A stretch of DNA of 64,000 nt, taken from positions 1-64,000 of the forward strand of contig DAIDAG010000005.1 in NCBI GenBank assembly GCA_027310725.1, in the 5' to 3' direction. The notes beneath the pieces were generated by a model. That model did not search any database, was not told where the DNA came from, and saw only the letters and a program-made list of their open reading frames with translations. Both the position numbers and the translations under genes were made by a program. Shown here piece by piece: positions 53,036 to 61,892 of the stretch. The stretch is from Sideroxydans sp. Its GTDB lineage: Bacteria; Pseudomonadota; Gammaproteobacteria; Burkholderiales; Gallionellaceae. Every line of letters begins with the position of its first letter. Position 1 is the stretch's first letter.

Positions 53036-53875
53036 ATGGAACGAATCAAGCAAGCCATATTAAGGGCCAAGAACCACCAATCAAGCGAAGCCAACCTTGC
53101 ACAATTACGTCCAGACGGACAGGGTAAATCATTTAAATCAAATATTTCAAAATCTCAAGATGAATTAGTGGATTTTCGTTACGAAAACACTCGTGTAGTT
53201 AAGCTCGAGAAAGAGCATTTAGAAAAAAACCGCATTGTGGCGTTCGACAAAAGCAATCCAATGAGCATGAATTTTGATCTTCTGCGCACACATGTACTGC
53301 AGAAGATGGAAGAAAATGGATGGCGCACCTTGGCCATCACCTCACCTACCCCCGAGGCAGGGAAGACGGTGATCGCTATCAATTTGGCAATGAGTATTGC
53401 CCAGCAGACCAATAGAACTGCCATGTTGGTGGACTTCGACCTGCGCCGGCCGAAGGTCGGCGCTTATCTTGGAATGCATATGGAAAAATCACTGAATGAT
53501 GTTCTGAACGGTACAGATCAATTGCCGGACGTGCTAGTCAATCCGGATGTACCGAGATTGGTGGTACTGCCGACCAGGAATGCTGTGAAAAATTCATCAG
53601 AGATTCTTTCTTCCAAAAAAATTGGAGATTTGATTACGGATCTTCGCGAGCGTTATAAGTCACGTATTGTCATCTTCGATCTGCCACCATTGCTTGTTAC
53701 CGATGATGCGATTGCCTTGTTACCCAAGATCGATTGCGTCCTCCTGGTGGTGGCAAACGGGATGTCTACCAAACGTGAAATCGAGGACAGTTTGCGCCTC
53801 CTGCCGGCGGAAAACCTTATTGGCACAATACTGAACAAGGCCGATGTTGAACCAAAGGCGTATTACTACGATTAA
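53036..53875 (+). CDS. epsG: Chain-length determinant tyrosine kinase EpsG (BY-kinase)
   Basis: A 279-residue bacterial tyrosine kinase domain protein. Walker A is ITSPTPEAGKTVIAINLAMS, Walker A' is AMLVDFDLRRPKVGAYLG and Walker B is IVIFDLPPLLVTDD. The C-terminal tyrosine cluster is short (KAYYYD). It phosphorylates itself and regulates EpsF-driven polymerisation. It ends the plus-strand eps gene series; a 224-bp gap separates it from the convergent esterase gene. Confidence 0.92.
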   Translation: MERIKQAILRAKNHQSSEANLAQLRPDGQGKSFKSNISKSQDELVDFRYENTRVVKLEKEHLEKNRIVAFDKSNPMSMNFDLLRTHVLQKMEENGWRTLAITSPTPEAGKTVIAINLAMSIAQQTNRTAMLVDFDLRRPKVGAYLGMHMEKSLNDVLNGTDQLPDVLVNPDVPRLVVLPTRNAVKNSSEILSSKKIGDLITDLRERYKSRIVIFDLPPLLVTDDAIALLPKIDCVLLVVANGMSTKREIEDSLRLLPAENLIGTILNKADVEPKAYYYD

Positions 53876-54099
53876 TGCTCAGCTTGATTATATGTTTGAT
53901 CTTAAGATGAAGTTCAACTTTGAGTAGGGTTTCGGATTTTAGTATTTTGACTAGCAAGTCGAGATTCTGGAATGGATAGTTCGGATGTAATCCGTCAATC
54001 AGGAGTATTAGGAACCGTATTCATCTAAAGATGGAGAGATAGGTATCGCGTTGCTGCTACAGAGCATGCCCGATACCCCGTACAGGGTAGGGCGTCATA

Positions 54100-54921
54100 T
54101 CAGTGAAGACTCTGGAAAAACTTCCAAACATGCTCCGGCGCAAAGTCAGCACGAATGTTGTGACCGATTCCGTTGGATTGGCACCAAACAACTGGATTTT
54201 TCTCACAACCTTGATATCGCACACAGCCGTCACTCTCGTCAATTATATTATTTGAACAACCGTTCAGTTGAATTGCACGTGCAAGTGCGGCTTTTCCCTT
54301 CATAATCGAAACAACGTTGTCATCTTGATCGTGAAGGAACCACGAGGCTACTTTCCCCTTGCAGCTAGCACCTCGCAGTCCCCCAGCAACAGCGGCGCTC
54401 GCGCGTAATTCCTCACCGCGTTCGCATGTGAGCAAGTTATTAAAGAATGCCCCAACACTGAAGCCATAACTGAAAATACGTTCGCGATCGATACAATAAC
54501 GACTTTCTATAGTCTCGAGCATCTGATCGAAGAAAAGTAAATCAATTGAATCAGTATTGGTTTGCCAACGTCCATTTATTCCGTCTGCGCCGACCACAAT
54601 GGCATCATTCCCAGAAGCGAATTCTATGTCTAAGCCGCCACTCATTCCGTTGCCACCTGAACCGTGCCAGCGAAAAATTATAGGGTATGCTCGATGTGAA
54701 TCGTAATTGGCTGGCACAAGCAAATGGTAGGTACGATCTTGATTGAGTACTTGTATTCTCATAGGCATGAAGCTACCCGTGCCAACTTGAGATATTCCAC
54801 AGCCAGCACTACGACCGCCCACTGGAGCAGTGTTTATTACGCTTACGGTCGATGCGCTGGATGATATTACGCTGCACATTAAAGTTAACATCAACATAAA
54901 TTGTGCTGTAAATTTGAACAT
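54100..54921 (-). CDS. Secreted alpha/beta-hydrolase esterase (LpqC/PHB-depolymerase or feruloyl-esterase type)
   Basis: A 273-residue secreted protein with signal peptide MFKFTAQFMLMLTLMCSVIS. The fold is recognisable from HLLVPANYDSHRAYPIIFRW, HGSGGNG (oxyanion region) and the nucleophile elbow YGFSVGAFFNN (G-x-S-x-G). The catalytic His is likely in NGIGHNIRADFAPEHVWKFF. Relatives are CE1-like esterases, LpqC and PHB depolymerases. Position inside the EPS locus suggests deacylation of the polymer. GGGGAAA precedes the ATG. Confidence 0.75.
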   Translation of the reverse strand: MFKFTAQFMLMLTLMCSVISSSASTVSVINTAPVGGRSAGCGISQVGTGSFMPMRIQVLNQDRTYHLLVPANYDSHRAYPIIFRWHGSGGNGMSGGLDIEFASGNDAIVVGADGINGRWQTNTDSIDLLFFDQMLETIESRYCIDRERIFSYGFSVGAFFNNLLTCERGEELRASAAVAGGLRGASCKGKVASWFLHDQDDNVVSIMKGKAALARAIQLNGCSNNIIDESDGCVRYQGCEKNPVVWCQSNGIGHNIRADFAPEHVWKFFQSLH

Positions 54922-55010
54922 TGTGTTTCCCCACCGTTCCAAAAAAACTTTATTGCATTAACCATTTAAAATAAGGCAAATCTGTGTCGAACATTGAAAT
55001 CAAAACAGAT

Positions 55011-57101
55011 TTATCTCAATTTAAGAAATAGCCATGAGGTATCCAGCGAATTTTCAAGATTGATGAGATATTTTTCATCAATATATTCAAATGGGATATA
55101 TTTTTCCTTGTGGTCTATGGTTCTTATGAATAGCTTCAGACCTTTGCGTGCGCGAATGGTCAATAGACCCTTAACAGGTTCTGATCGAAAAGGTAGAGCA
55201 TTGTCAGCTGGAACTGATTGGGCGCCCAAAGAAATCATCAGGCTGAATGATCGGCTGATAGGTAATCCATCCAGGCTTTGCACAGCCACGCTGGCATTGC
55301 GTGTTTTTATGTCGAACTTTACATCTGGCAGAACCAGCAGTTCATTGCCAATCCAACCCATTGCTGCCTGCGTGCAGGGCGTATTGATGGTGTAGATTCC
55401 CTTAGTCCAGTTGCGTCGAATTTCTCCAGTGTCAGAGAGTGACTCAGTGGCATTGGTTTTTATCATGCTCTGATTCAGATTATGAATGACTTTTGCGCCT
55501 AGCTGAATTGTTCCCTTCTTTAGCCAGGGCAGTTCGGGAATCTCAGGCATGACAATCACCAGCTTCCCTATTTCGGAAGCGGTGCGTGCTGCAGTACTGT
55601 TTTCCGGTGAGTTAGATTGAAAAAACAATTGTTCCCTGTTTGGCGCAATGGCATAAGTAGTTTTGGCTTCTTTAACATGACCTTGGCGATAGAGCAGGGC
55701 GGCGGCTGGCAGGGTGGCGATAAGAGCAGGATCGTTGAATGCATGCCAGTTTGACGCTGTACCGGCATCATTCAGCGGAATCTGGGCATAGGCGTAAAGC
55801 ATGACGGCATCCCATCCTTGTAATCTGGCGGCACTGGCAATGTATAAGGGGCTCGAATGCCGGTCTGGAACTGGAAAGGGTGACACATTCCACTCGGTCA
55901 CACTCATGGGCTTGCCAACTATTTGGCCCATGCTTAACCAGTTAACCATACTGGGCTCTATAAGAGGATTTTTCTCAAGTTCAAGTTCGCCGCCGTAGGC
56001 GTGAACATCAATGATGTCGCCGGTAGTGAGCGCCGGTAGAGAAAATATCGGTTCGTCACCCCAAGTGCTAGTCGTAGCAATGGGTACTTTTACTCCCAAG
56101 CCATGCAGGTGGGAAATCATGTCTACATTGAAGTCATGTTCAAGATCGTTCAAGAAAAGTTTTGAAGGACCCGGCTCCCATGAGCGCCATAACTTGTCAA
56201 TTGGCAAGTTGTACTTTACAGAAAACCCATTCGCCAAATTCATGTACAACTTGTTATGCAGCGGAACATTATTGTTGGGCAAGAGCGTATTCCCAAAATG
56301 ATTTGTTACATCGTTCTCATTGGTGATGAGTAGCGCCATGATGGCTGGTTCGTTCTTGTAAGCCACATTTGTGTAGGTATTTATATGGTTCAGATAACTC
56401 TCGTTGAAACGTTTCATTGCTTGCCGTATGGTTGGATTGACATAGTTGAAACCTTTAAGGTCGGCCACTTTTCCGTTCTTCCGGATTTCATTAAATCCAT
56501 ATATATGGTCGCCTTCTGTAAGTGCCCTTTGAACATGCAGATCCAGCCAGACGTAAATGCCTTCATCCTTGAGGCATTTGATCCACCAATCTAGCTTGTC
56601 CAGCGAAGCGGGATCCAGTGACTGGGTATCGGTGGCATTTTTACCGAAAATATTGGGGTTGACCCATGGTGAATCAAAGTGGTGGATGCGGACCAGGTTG
56701 AAGCCCAACGCAGAAATCCGCTTGGCTTGCTGCTTTACGTTATTCTTGGAGGTACCGAACAAAGTTCGTGCCGTAATATTCGTGCCCCAGAAGCGTGCGG
56801 GTGAGCCATCTTCGAATACTAACGACTCACCTGAAGCCTTAACGAAACCACGGCGTCCAGCTGGTTTTTCATTCTTATTGAGGAAAGACAAGTCTACGGG
56901 GGAGGTTTGCCAGTCCAATTGGCTCGGCCGCCAAAAGGCTGTGTTCAGGGAGTCGAATCGTTCATTTTGCGCAGGATGACTTACTGGGCTGACTGAGTTC
57001 AGTGTTGGTACATGGGACAGATTCAACCAAGCAAAAGTGCTGAGCAAAATCAGGCTAATTATGATCAAAGCAAAGCGAGTAAGTTTGCTTATCGTCGTCA
57101 T
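55011..57101 (-). CDS. GH-A clan glycoside hydrolase (GH5/cellulase-like), exported
   Basis: A 696-residue protein with an N-terminal membrane anchor or signal (FALIIISLILLSTFAWL). The TIM-barrel part shows SPARFWGTNITARTLFG, NLVRIHHFDSPWVNP and YVWLDLHV. The likely acid/base Glu is in MALLITNENDVTNHFG and the nucleophile Glu in MSVTEWNVSPFP. A beta-rich C-terminal domain of about 170 residues follows. It would trim or cut a beta-glycan in the periplasm or outside. It sits 6 bp after the stop of the Wzy-like gene on the same strand. Confidence 0.75.
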   Translation of the reverse strand: MTTISKLTRFALIIISLILLSTFAWLNLSHVPTLNSVSPVSHPAQNERFDSLNTAFWRPSQLDWQTSPVDLSFLNKNEKPAGRRGFVKASGESLVFEDGSPARFWGTNITARTLFGTSKNNVKQQAKRISALGFNLVRIHHFDSPWVNPNIFGKNATDTQSLDPASLDKLDWWIKCLKDEGIYVWLDLHVQRALTEGDHIYGFNEIRKNGKVADLKGFNYVNPTIRQAMKRFNESYLNHINTYTNVAYKNEPAIMALLITNENDVTNHFGNTLLPNNNVPLHNKLYMNLANGFSVKYNLPIDKLWRSWEPGPSKLFLNDLEHDFNVDMISHLHGLGVKVPIATTSTWGDEPIFSLPALTTGDIIDVHAYGGELELEKNPLIEPSMVNWLSMGQIVGKPMSVTEWNVSPFPVPDRHSSPLYIASAARLQGWDAVMLYAYAQIPLNDAGTASNWHAFNDPALIATLPAAALLYRQGHVKEAKTTYAIAPNREQLFFQSNSPENSTAARTASEIGKLVIVMPEIPELPWLKKGTIQLGAKVIHNLNQSMIKTNATESLSDTGEIRRNWTKGIYTINTPCTQAAMGWIGNELLVLPDVKFDIKTRNASVAVQSLDGLPISRSFSLMISLGAQSVPADNALPFRSEPVKGLLTIRARKGLKLFIRTIDHKEKYIPFEYIDEKYLINLENSLDTSWLFLKLR

Positions 57102-57107
57102 GGAGGC

Positions 57108-58643
57108 TTAACCGCCATTACTCATACGGCTCTGCTTTTTTATCATCTGAGCATAGGCCACCCCCAGACTTGCAAATGACCAATACACAATCGGAACAAC
57201 CGTAATACTACTCACTGTGTATATGATGACCAAGATGGCGAGCAGCGTGGCCAGTAATACCCGACCAAGCAGATATTCTTCGCTATCTCTATCCGGAATT
57301 GAACGCATGGCCTGAAATATACCAAAGAGCGTCAGGGCAAAGAAATTTACAAATAACCCAAGGCCGACGAGTCCTTTATCAAGCGCTACCCAAATGTAGG
57401 TATTAACAAGGTCAATAATTCCCTCGCCTTGGCGCATAGATTGCATCTCCGGTGCATCAAGATAATCTATAGAGCCGAACCATGGGTCATGCTGAATTAC
57501 GATCATTGAGTTAGTTAGCAGTCTCTCGCGGTAATTAATAGAGTCAATATTCGTGGATCCGATAAAGGGTAACAAATTGATCACTCTCTCACCACCAGGA
57601 AATATTGAAATCAAGGACACGGAAATTATTGCCATCATTGCCAAGATCATCAGTCGCTGCAGAGAATTGCGGCCAGTTAAAATGAAAACAACTAACAGAA
57701 CTATTGAGCCTATCCAAGGGCCCCGTGCCACAGGAACAATTAAGCCAGCAACTAACAGGGCCATACCGAATCGGCGTATGAATTTCTGCTGAATTGAGCT
57801 TTGCAGGAATAGATATAAACCTATACCGACGACCATCAGATAACCCAGAGCAATGGAGTGTCCGGCTGTAACGAGCGCCCTCAATACTCCATCTCGCGCT
57901 TGGTATCCTCCCATGCCCCCCCCAAGTTCAAACACTCTGCTCAAGGATGAATATAACAACCAACCTTTTAAAGACTCAAAAAGCGCGAGCGGCGCAAGCA
58001 CCATGATTGCAAAAGCAAGACTTAGAATGGCATCTCGAATGCTTTGAAAATTTTTGAGCGAGCGGCTAATAACGAAATAAGGGAGGAAGATATCAATAAA
58101 CAGGTAAAAAATTTCTCGCAAGCTGTTCGTGAGGGTCTGGTTATTCACAATACCGGTCCCACTCGTAATATTTCCTTCGCGAAAGCAGAGTATGGCTGTG
58201 AGCAGGAGATATGCGATTAAAGCTTTGTCGGGGAGTGTGCGGCCAAAAGAGGTAGTATCATTCTTTTTGCGCAGAGAAAAGAATGCCGGTATAAAAATCA
58301 GTAGTGAAAGTACTCTGGCATAAGTAAGATTGAAAAAATAGCTCATTAACCCCATACCTGGGATCTGGATAGCTGCTACTGGTAAAACAAATAAGATGAA
58401 AAAATACAAGGCAGGTAAATTAGACTCATGCCGTTTCGCGTAAATCAGCATTAGTATTGCTAAGACAAGAAATATCCAAAAACTGAAAGCCAGAAAGGCG
58501 GCAAGTGTTAATCCAAACCAAAGATTCCGCCTCCGAGTAAACGCCTCATCTGTAGTGAAATAGCAGGCGGTTTGGCGCGCAAAATAAAAAAAGACAGCTG
58601 CAAGAACTAGGATAACTATTAGTGCTCGTAAATGTTCAGGCAT
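57108..58643 (-). CDS. O-antigen ligase/polymerase-like membrane protein
   Basis: A 511-residue polytopic protein with about 12 hydrophobic segments and a larger periplasmic loop containing TNSMIVIQHDPWFGSIDYLD. The VARGPWIGSIVLLVVFIL and HDPWFG elements match the Wzy_C/WaaL superfamily. It could polymerise EPS repeat units or ligate them to a carrier. It leads the minus-strand group with the glycosidase and possibly the esterase. Poor sequence conservation in this superfamily prevents a finer call. Confidence 0.78.
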   Translation of the reverse strand: MPEHLRALIVILVLAAVFFYFARQTACYFTTDEAFTRRRNLWFGLTLAAFLAFSFWIFLVLAILMLIYAKRHESNLPALYFFILFVLPVAAIQIPGMGLMSYFFNLTYARVLSLLIFIPAFFSLRKKNDTTSFGRTLPDKALIAYLLLTAILCFREGNITSGTGIVNNQTLTNSLREIFYLFIDIFLPYFVISRSLKNFQSIRDAILSLAFAIMVLAPLALFESLKGWLLYSSLSRVFELGGGMGGYQARDGVLRALVTAGHSIALGYLMVVGIGLYLFLQSSIQQKFIRRFGMALLVAGLIVPVARGPWIGSIVLLVVFILTGRNSLQRLMILAMMAIISVSLISIFPGGERVINLLPFIGSTNIDSINYRERLLTNSMIVIQHDPWFGSIDYLDAPEMQSMRQGEGIIDLVNTYIWVALDKGLVGLGLFVNFFALTLFGIFQAMRSIPDRDSEEYLLGRVLLATLLAILVIIYTVSSITVVPIVYWSFASLGVAYAQMIKKQSRMSNGG

Positions 58644-58967
58644 GTCAATTTATTTAAGGTTTAGTTGAACTTTGAAGTAACCAAATAGATGGCTGGCTGT
58701 TGAAAACCCGTAGAACATCAGTATCCATCGCAATTACAAAAAAATAATTAATCGCAGTTGCCTGCAAGACCCATTTTCAAAAAGCGGAAATAATATTTCA
58801 AATTGTGTTATCGAATACACTTGTTACCTTTATGTTGCAACTGTTCGGGTTTCCATAGTTATTATACTTTGATGCCTTCACTCCTGTTCATGGTCATTCT
58901 AACTGTTAAACATTCTTGCGCGAAGCATACCGAACATGCTGAATCGCTCCGTTTTTCGTGGAGGCAA
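58644..58967. other. Gap between the Wzy-like gene and the IS3 remnant
   Basis: 324 bp of A/T-rich DNA without a supported gene, promoter or repeat. It probably contains the promoter of the minus-strand Wzy-like gene, but no convincing hexamer pair was found. Confidence 0.5.
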
Positions 58968-59900
58968 TTGGGTTTGAGTTAGGCTGAGCAGCCTGTTTGG
59001 CGAGTTGCCGCTAGTAGTTTGCCTCGGCTTCTGGCGAAGGTACATACTCAATTGATTCCAGCAAGTAGTGATGATTGAACTAGGGCAACTCGTCCGAGCG
59101 TTCTGGCTGTCGCATGCAACGCCTGTTTCAGCGCGCTAACATGAAGCCAGTGCGCATGCTGCTACTGACCGGCCAATTCACGATGCGTCTGGCAAACACG
59201 TCAATGACGAAGGCTAGGCAGAGCCAGCCTTGCCAAGTCGAGATAAAGATGAAATCCGACACCCATAGCTGGTAGGGACGATATGTCATGAATTGCCGGC
59301 GCAACCAGGTGCTGTGTAATCCGGGACCGTGGTACATACCACCTTGCTACGCCGGATACTCTCCAGTCCCAAACGCTTTATGAGCCGATCCTGCAGGGTG
59401 CCACTGACCTCGATTAAGTTGGCGTTGACCTTGTCTAAGCCATGTTGGCTTGCCAGATGGATCGGATTTCTGGCATCAATCCGGCATCAAGCCGGGTTTC
59501 GCAGCTGTGCCAATGGGGGTGGTACCCAGACGGGGCGACCTGTAGTACGTTGCGGATCGGTTCGACTCCATAGGTGTAACGATGCCGACCAATAAAATCT
59601 CTCAGGACTTGAGTCCGTGGTCGAGCTACGCATGAGCGAAATAAGTGCCAGCAAACTTCAGTATCTCGTTGGCATTGCGCAACCCCTTCACCTCGAGTTC
59701 AAATGCCTTGTGCGCTGCTGATGACGCCATCACGATGACTTGTGTTGATATCGTGCTTGCGCAAATCGTCCGTGGCACACGTCCTATTTTAGCGCTGGCT
59801 GCCCATTGCGACTTATAGTCGTTACGACGCAGTGGCACCATGCGGGCTGCTCGTTCGCGTTCCTCAGGGGAAAAAGCAATTTGAATTGTTCATGGCCCCA
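58968..59900 (-). mobile_element. Decayed IS3-family insertion sequence (IS51-like)
   Basis: On the minus strand an orfA remnant (SPEERERAAR, NDYKSQWAASAKIG, NANEILKFAGTYFA, 59626-59900) is followed by an orfB remnant in pieces: RHRYTYGVEPIRNVLQVAPS, KRLGLESIRRSKVV, then YQLWVSDFIFISTWQGWLCL and AFVIDVFARRIVNWPVSSSM (59128-59337). After a deletion joining RQPERSDEL to FNHHYLLESIEYV come PEAEANY and QLAKQAAQPNSNP. Frameshifts, stops and loss of the central catalytic D-D-E region show it is dead. Exact ends and inverted repeats could not be fixed. Confidence 0.85.
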
Positions 59901-60205
59901 TTCTTTCAAGGCTAAGAGCCTCCTCAAAATCAGGGGTGGTTTAGGGTGTTGTTGATCAATTTGAGCTACCGTAGCCTGAGTACACCCTCTTCGTGTCGAT
60001 TCTTGCATGAACCGCGCGTCACCGTTGCGCGATTCCATTCCGTTGCGTAGTATTCATATCAGGAGTATTAAAACCTATAATCGCAATGGCCGTTTATCTC
60101 CCCCTATTATTCCGTATTAAATTTGGTTAATAATTTTCTAAGGCGAAGTATTTTACATGCAGACGCGAGAGCAAATAGATCCCGCAATTAACTTGGTATT
60201 TTGCA
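59901..60205. other. Gap between the IS3 remnant and the GT4 gene
   Basis: 305 bp. The first 140 bp continue without similarity on the minus strand beyond the IS orfA; the rest is A/T-rich leader to the glycosyltransferase gene. A 13-bp string ATCAGGAGTATTA (60058-60070) also occurs at 53998-54010; its meaning is unknown. Confidence 0.4.
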
Positions 60206-61435
60206 ATGAATCCAAAAGTACTAATTGTCTGTGAGCACGCCTCAAGTACATTTGGGGGAGAAGCAATATTGCCGCTTAATTATTTTTTGCTTTTGTCGGA
60301 GAAGCTACCATATGTATTTCTATTGACTCATGAGCGTACAAAGAGAGAAATAACAGCAATTCCTGGAATAAATATTGATAGAGTCTTCTTTATACCAGAC
60401 ACATGGGTGCATAAATTGCTTCACGCCATCAGCTGCAAGCTCCCTGCTCGAATTGCATCGATAACGTCGGGAGCATTAATGCATCTTGTCACTCAATTTT
60501 ATCAATGGAAAATGGCAAGAAAGATTGTACGTGATCATCAAATTGATATCGTTCACGAGCCAGCGCCAGTTTCACCAAAACAACCTTCCATGATGTTTGC
60601 CTTGGGCGTCCCAGTAGTGATCGGCCCGATGAATGGCGGAATGTCGTTTCCTCCAGCTTTTTACTATATGGCAAGCCGTTTTGAGCGTGGGATGTACGGT
60701 GTGTTGCGGATGTTTTCCAGCATATATAATATTCTGATCCCGGGAAAACTTTTTGCATCAGTCCTGTTGGTGGCTAATCGCCGGACTAATAACGCACTAC
60801 CTTTCTTCAAGTCGGGTAAAGTAATCGAGTTGGTGGAGAACGGTATTTTTTTATCAAAAGTTCGGTTTGATGTTTCGGTTGCAGGCGAGGCTGATTCGAT
60901 TAATGTGCTGTATGTTGGGCGATTGATCGATTTAAAAGCTATTGATATTGTGATTGATGCTCTCAGCAGATGTAGAAATCAGAAGGTCAGGCTTACAATT
61001 GTCGGTGATGGATTAGAGCGTACCCGGTTGGAGAAATATGCACAATCTGTTGCGCCGGGTAAGGTAAGATTTCTGGGTGCTGTGCCACATGCAGAGATTT
61101 CAGATTGCTATGACAATGCAAATATATTTGTACTTCCAAGTTTGCGGGAGTGCGGTGGAGCAGTGGTACTGGAGGCGATGGCAAGAGGTTTGCCTGTCAT
61201 CGCTACTAACTGGGGGGGGCCTGCGGATTATGTCACCGGTGAAACCGGAATACTAGTCGATCCCATATCCAGGGAATACATGGTTAACGAATTTGCACGC
61301 AGCATTGATCAGTTGGCGTCAAGTGCAGAGTTACGCCTGAAGTATGGAAAGGCGGCGCTTGAGCGAGTATCAAAAGACTTTTTGTGGGAAGATAAGGCCG
61401 AGACTATTATTCGGCTATACCAGTCGACCCTCTAA
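60206..61435 (+). CDS. Glycosyltransferase family 4 protein
   Basis: A 409-residue GT-B enzyme. The N-terminal half begins NPKVLIVCEHASSTFGGEAI and contains GVPVVIGPMNGGMSFPPAFY. The C-terminal half has VLYVGRLIDLKAIDIVIDAL, RLTIVGDGLERTRLEKYAQS, FVLPSLRECGGAVVLEAMAR (E-x7-E nucleotide-sugar site) and GLPVIATNWGG. It adds a sugar, probably from a UDP- or GDP-donor, to the EPS repeat unit in the cytoplasm. Isolated by about 450 bp from the flippase gene downstream. Confidence 0.9.
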   Translation: MNPKVLIVCEHASSTFGGEAILPLNYFLLLSEKLPYVFLLTHERTKREITAIPGINIDRVFFIPDTWVHKLLHAISCKLPARIASITSGALMHLVTQFYQWKMARKIVRDHQIDIVHEPAPVSPKQPSMMFALGVPVVIGPMNGGMSFPPAFYYMASRFERGMYGVLRMFSSIYNILIPGKLFASVLLVANRRTNNALPFFKSGKVIELVENGIFLSKVRFDVSVAGEADSINVLYVGRLIDLKAIDIVIDALSRCRNQKVRLTIVGDGLERTRLEKYAQSVAPGKVRFLGAVPHAEISDCYDNANIFVLPSLRECGGAVVLEAMARGLPVIATNWGGPADYVTGETGILVDPISREYMVNEFARSIDQLASSAELRLKYGKAALERVSKDFLWEDKAETIIRLYQSTL

Positions 61436-61892
61436 ATTCATCTTTGAAGAAAAATTCCCCAGCTGTACCGGTGTGGCAGTAGAAGGTTGACAGATTACAG
61501 GATTGCATCTTCGACAATTGCAATTGTCAGTCGTTAAACTCATATTGATATCGGCCCCTGTAGTATGCAATATCGCGGGTGGCAGGATAGATTGTGGAAT
61601 GAATTGTTCTGTGGTCGCGAATGAATAAGAAAAGCAAGCGCAGTATCGTAGGGTAATATTTTTAGGGGGAAGTTATTTTGTATCGACGATAGCAAGGGGT
61701 GAGGAATTGATACGAAAGTGCAATAGGATTAGGGGCACATTGATTGAGTGAACCTATGGTGCTGGCTAGTTACCATTAGGTCGTCGGGGAGGGAGGGCGT
61801 GCATCCCTGCTTAGCGCATCTCAAATTAAAGCATTGGTGTATTAATCTGACCTTGCGTAATTGTTATTCGGAAAATTGAAACTGAATTGGAA
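61436..61892. other. 457-bp gene-free gap between the GT4 and flippase genes
   Basis: No reading frame, RNA gene, repeat or good promoter could be supported. Base composition matches the surrounding AT-rich locus. It may hold the promoter of the wzx-GT2 unit. Confidence 0.5.

Noticed and set aside
59329-59595. A plus-strand 88-codon open frame across the IS3 remnant
   Set aside because: The minus strand of the same DNA reads recognisable transposase fragments, so the plus-strand frame is a shadow.
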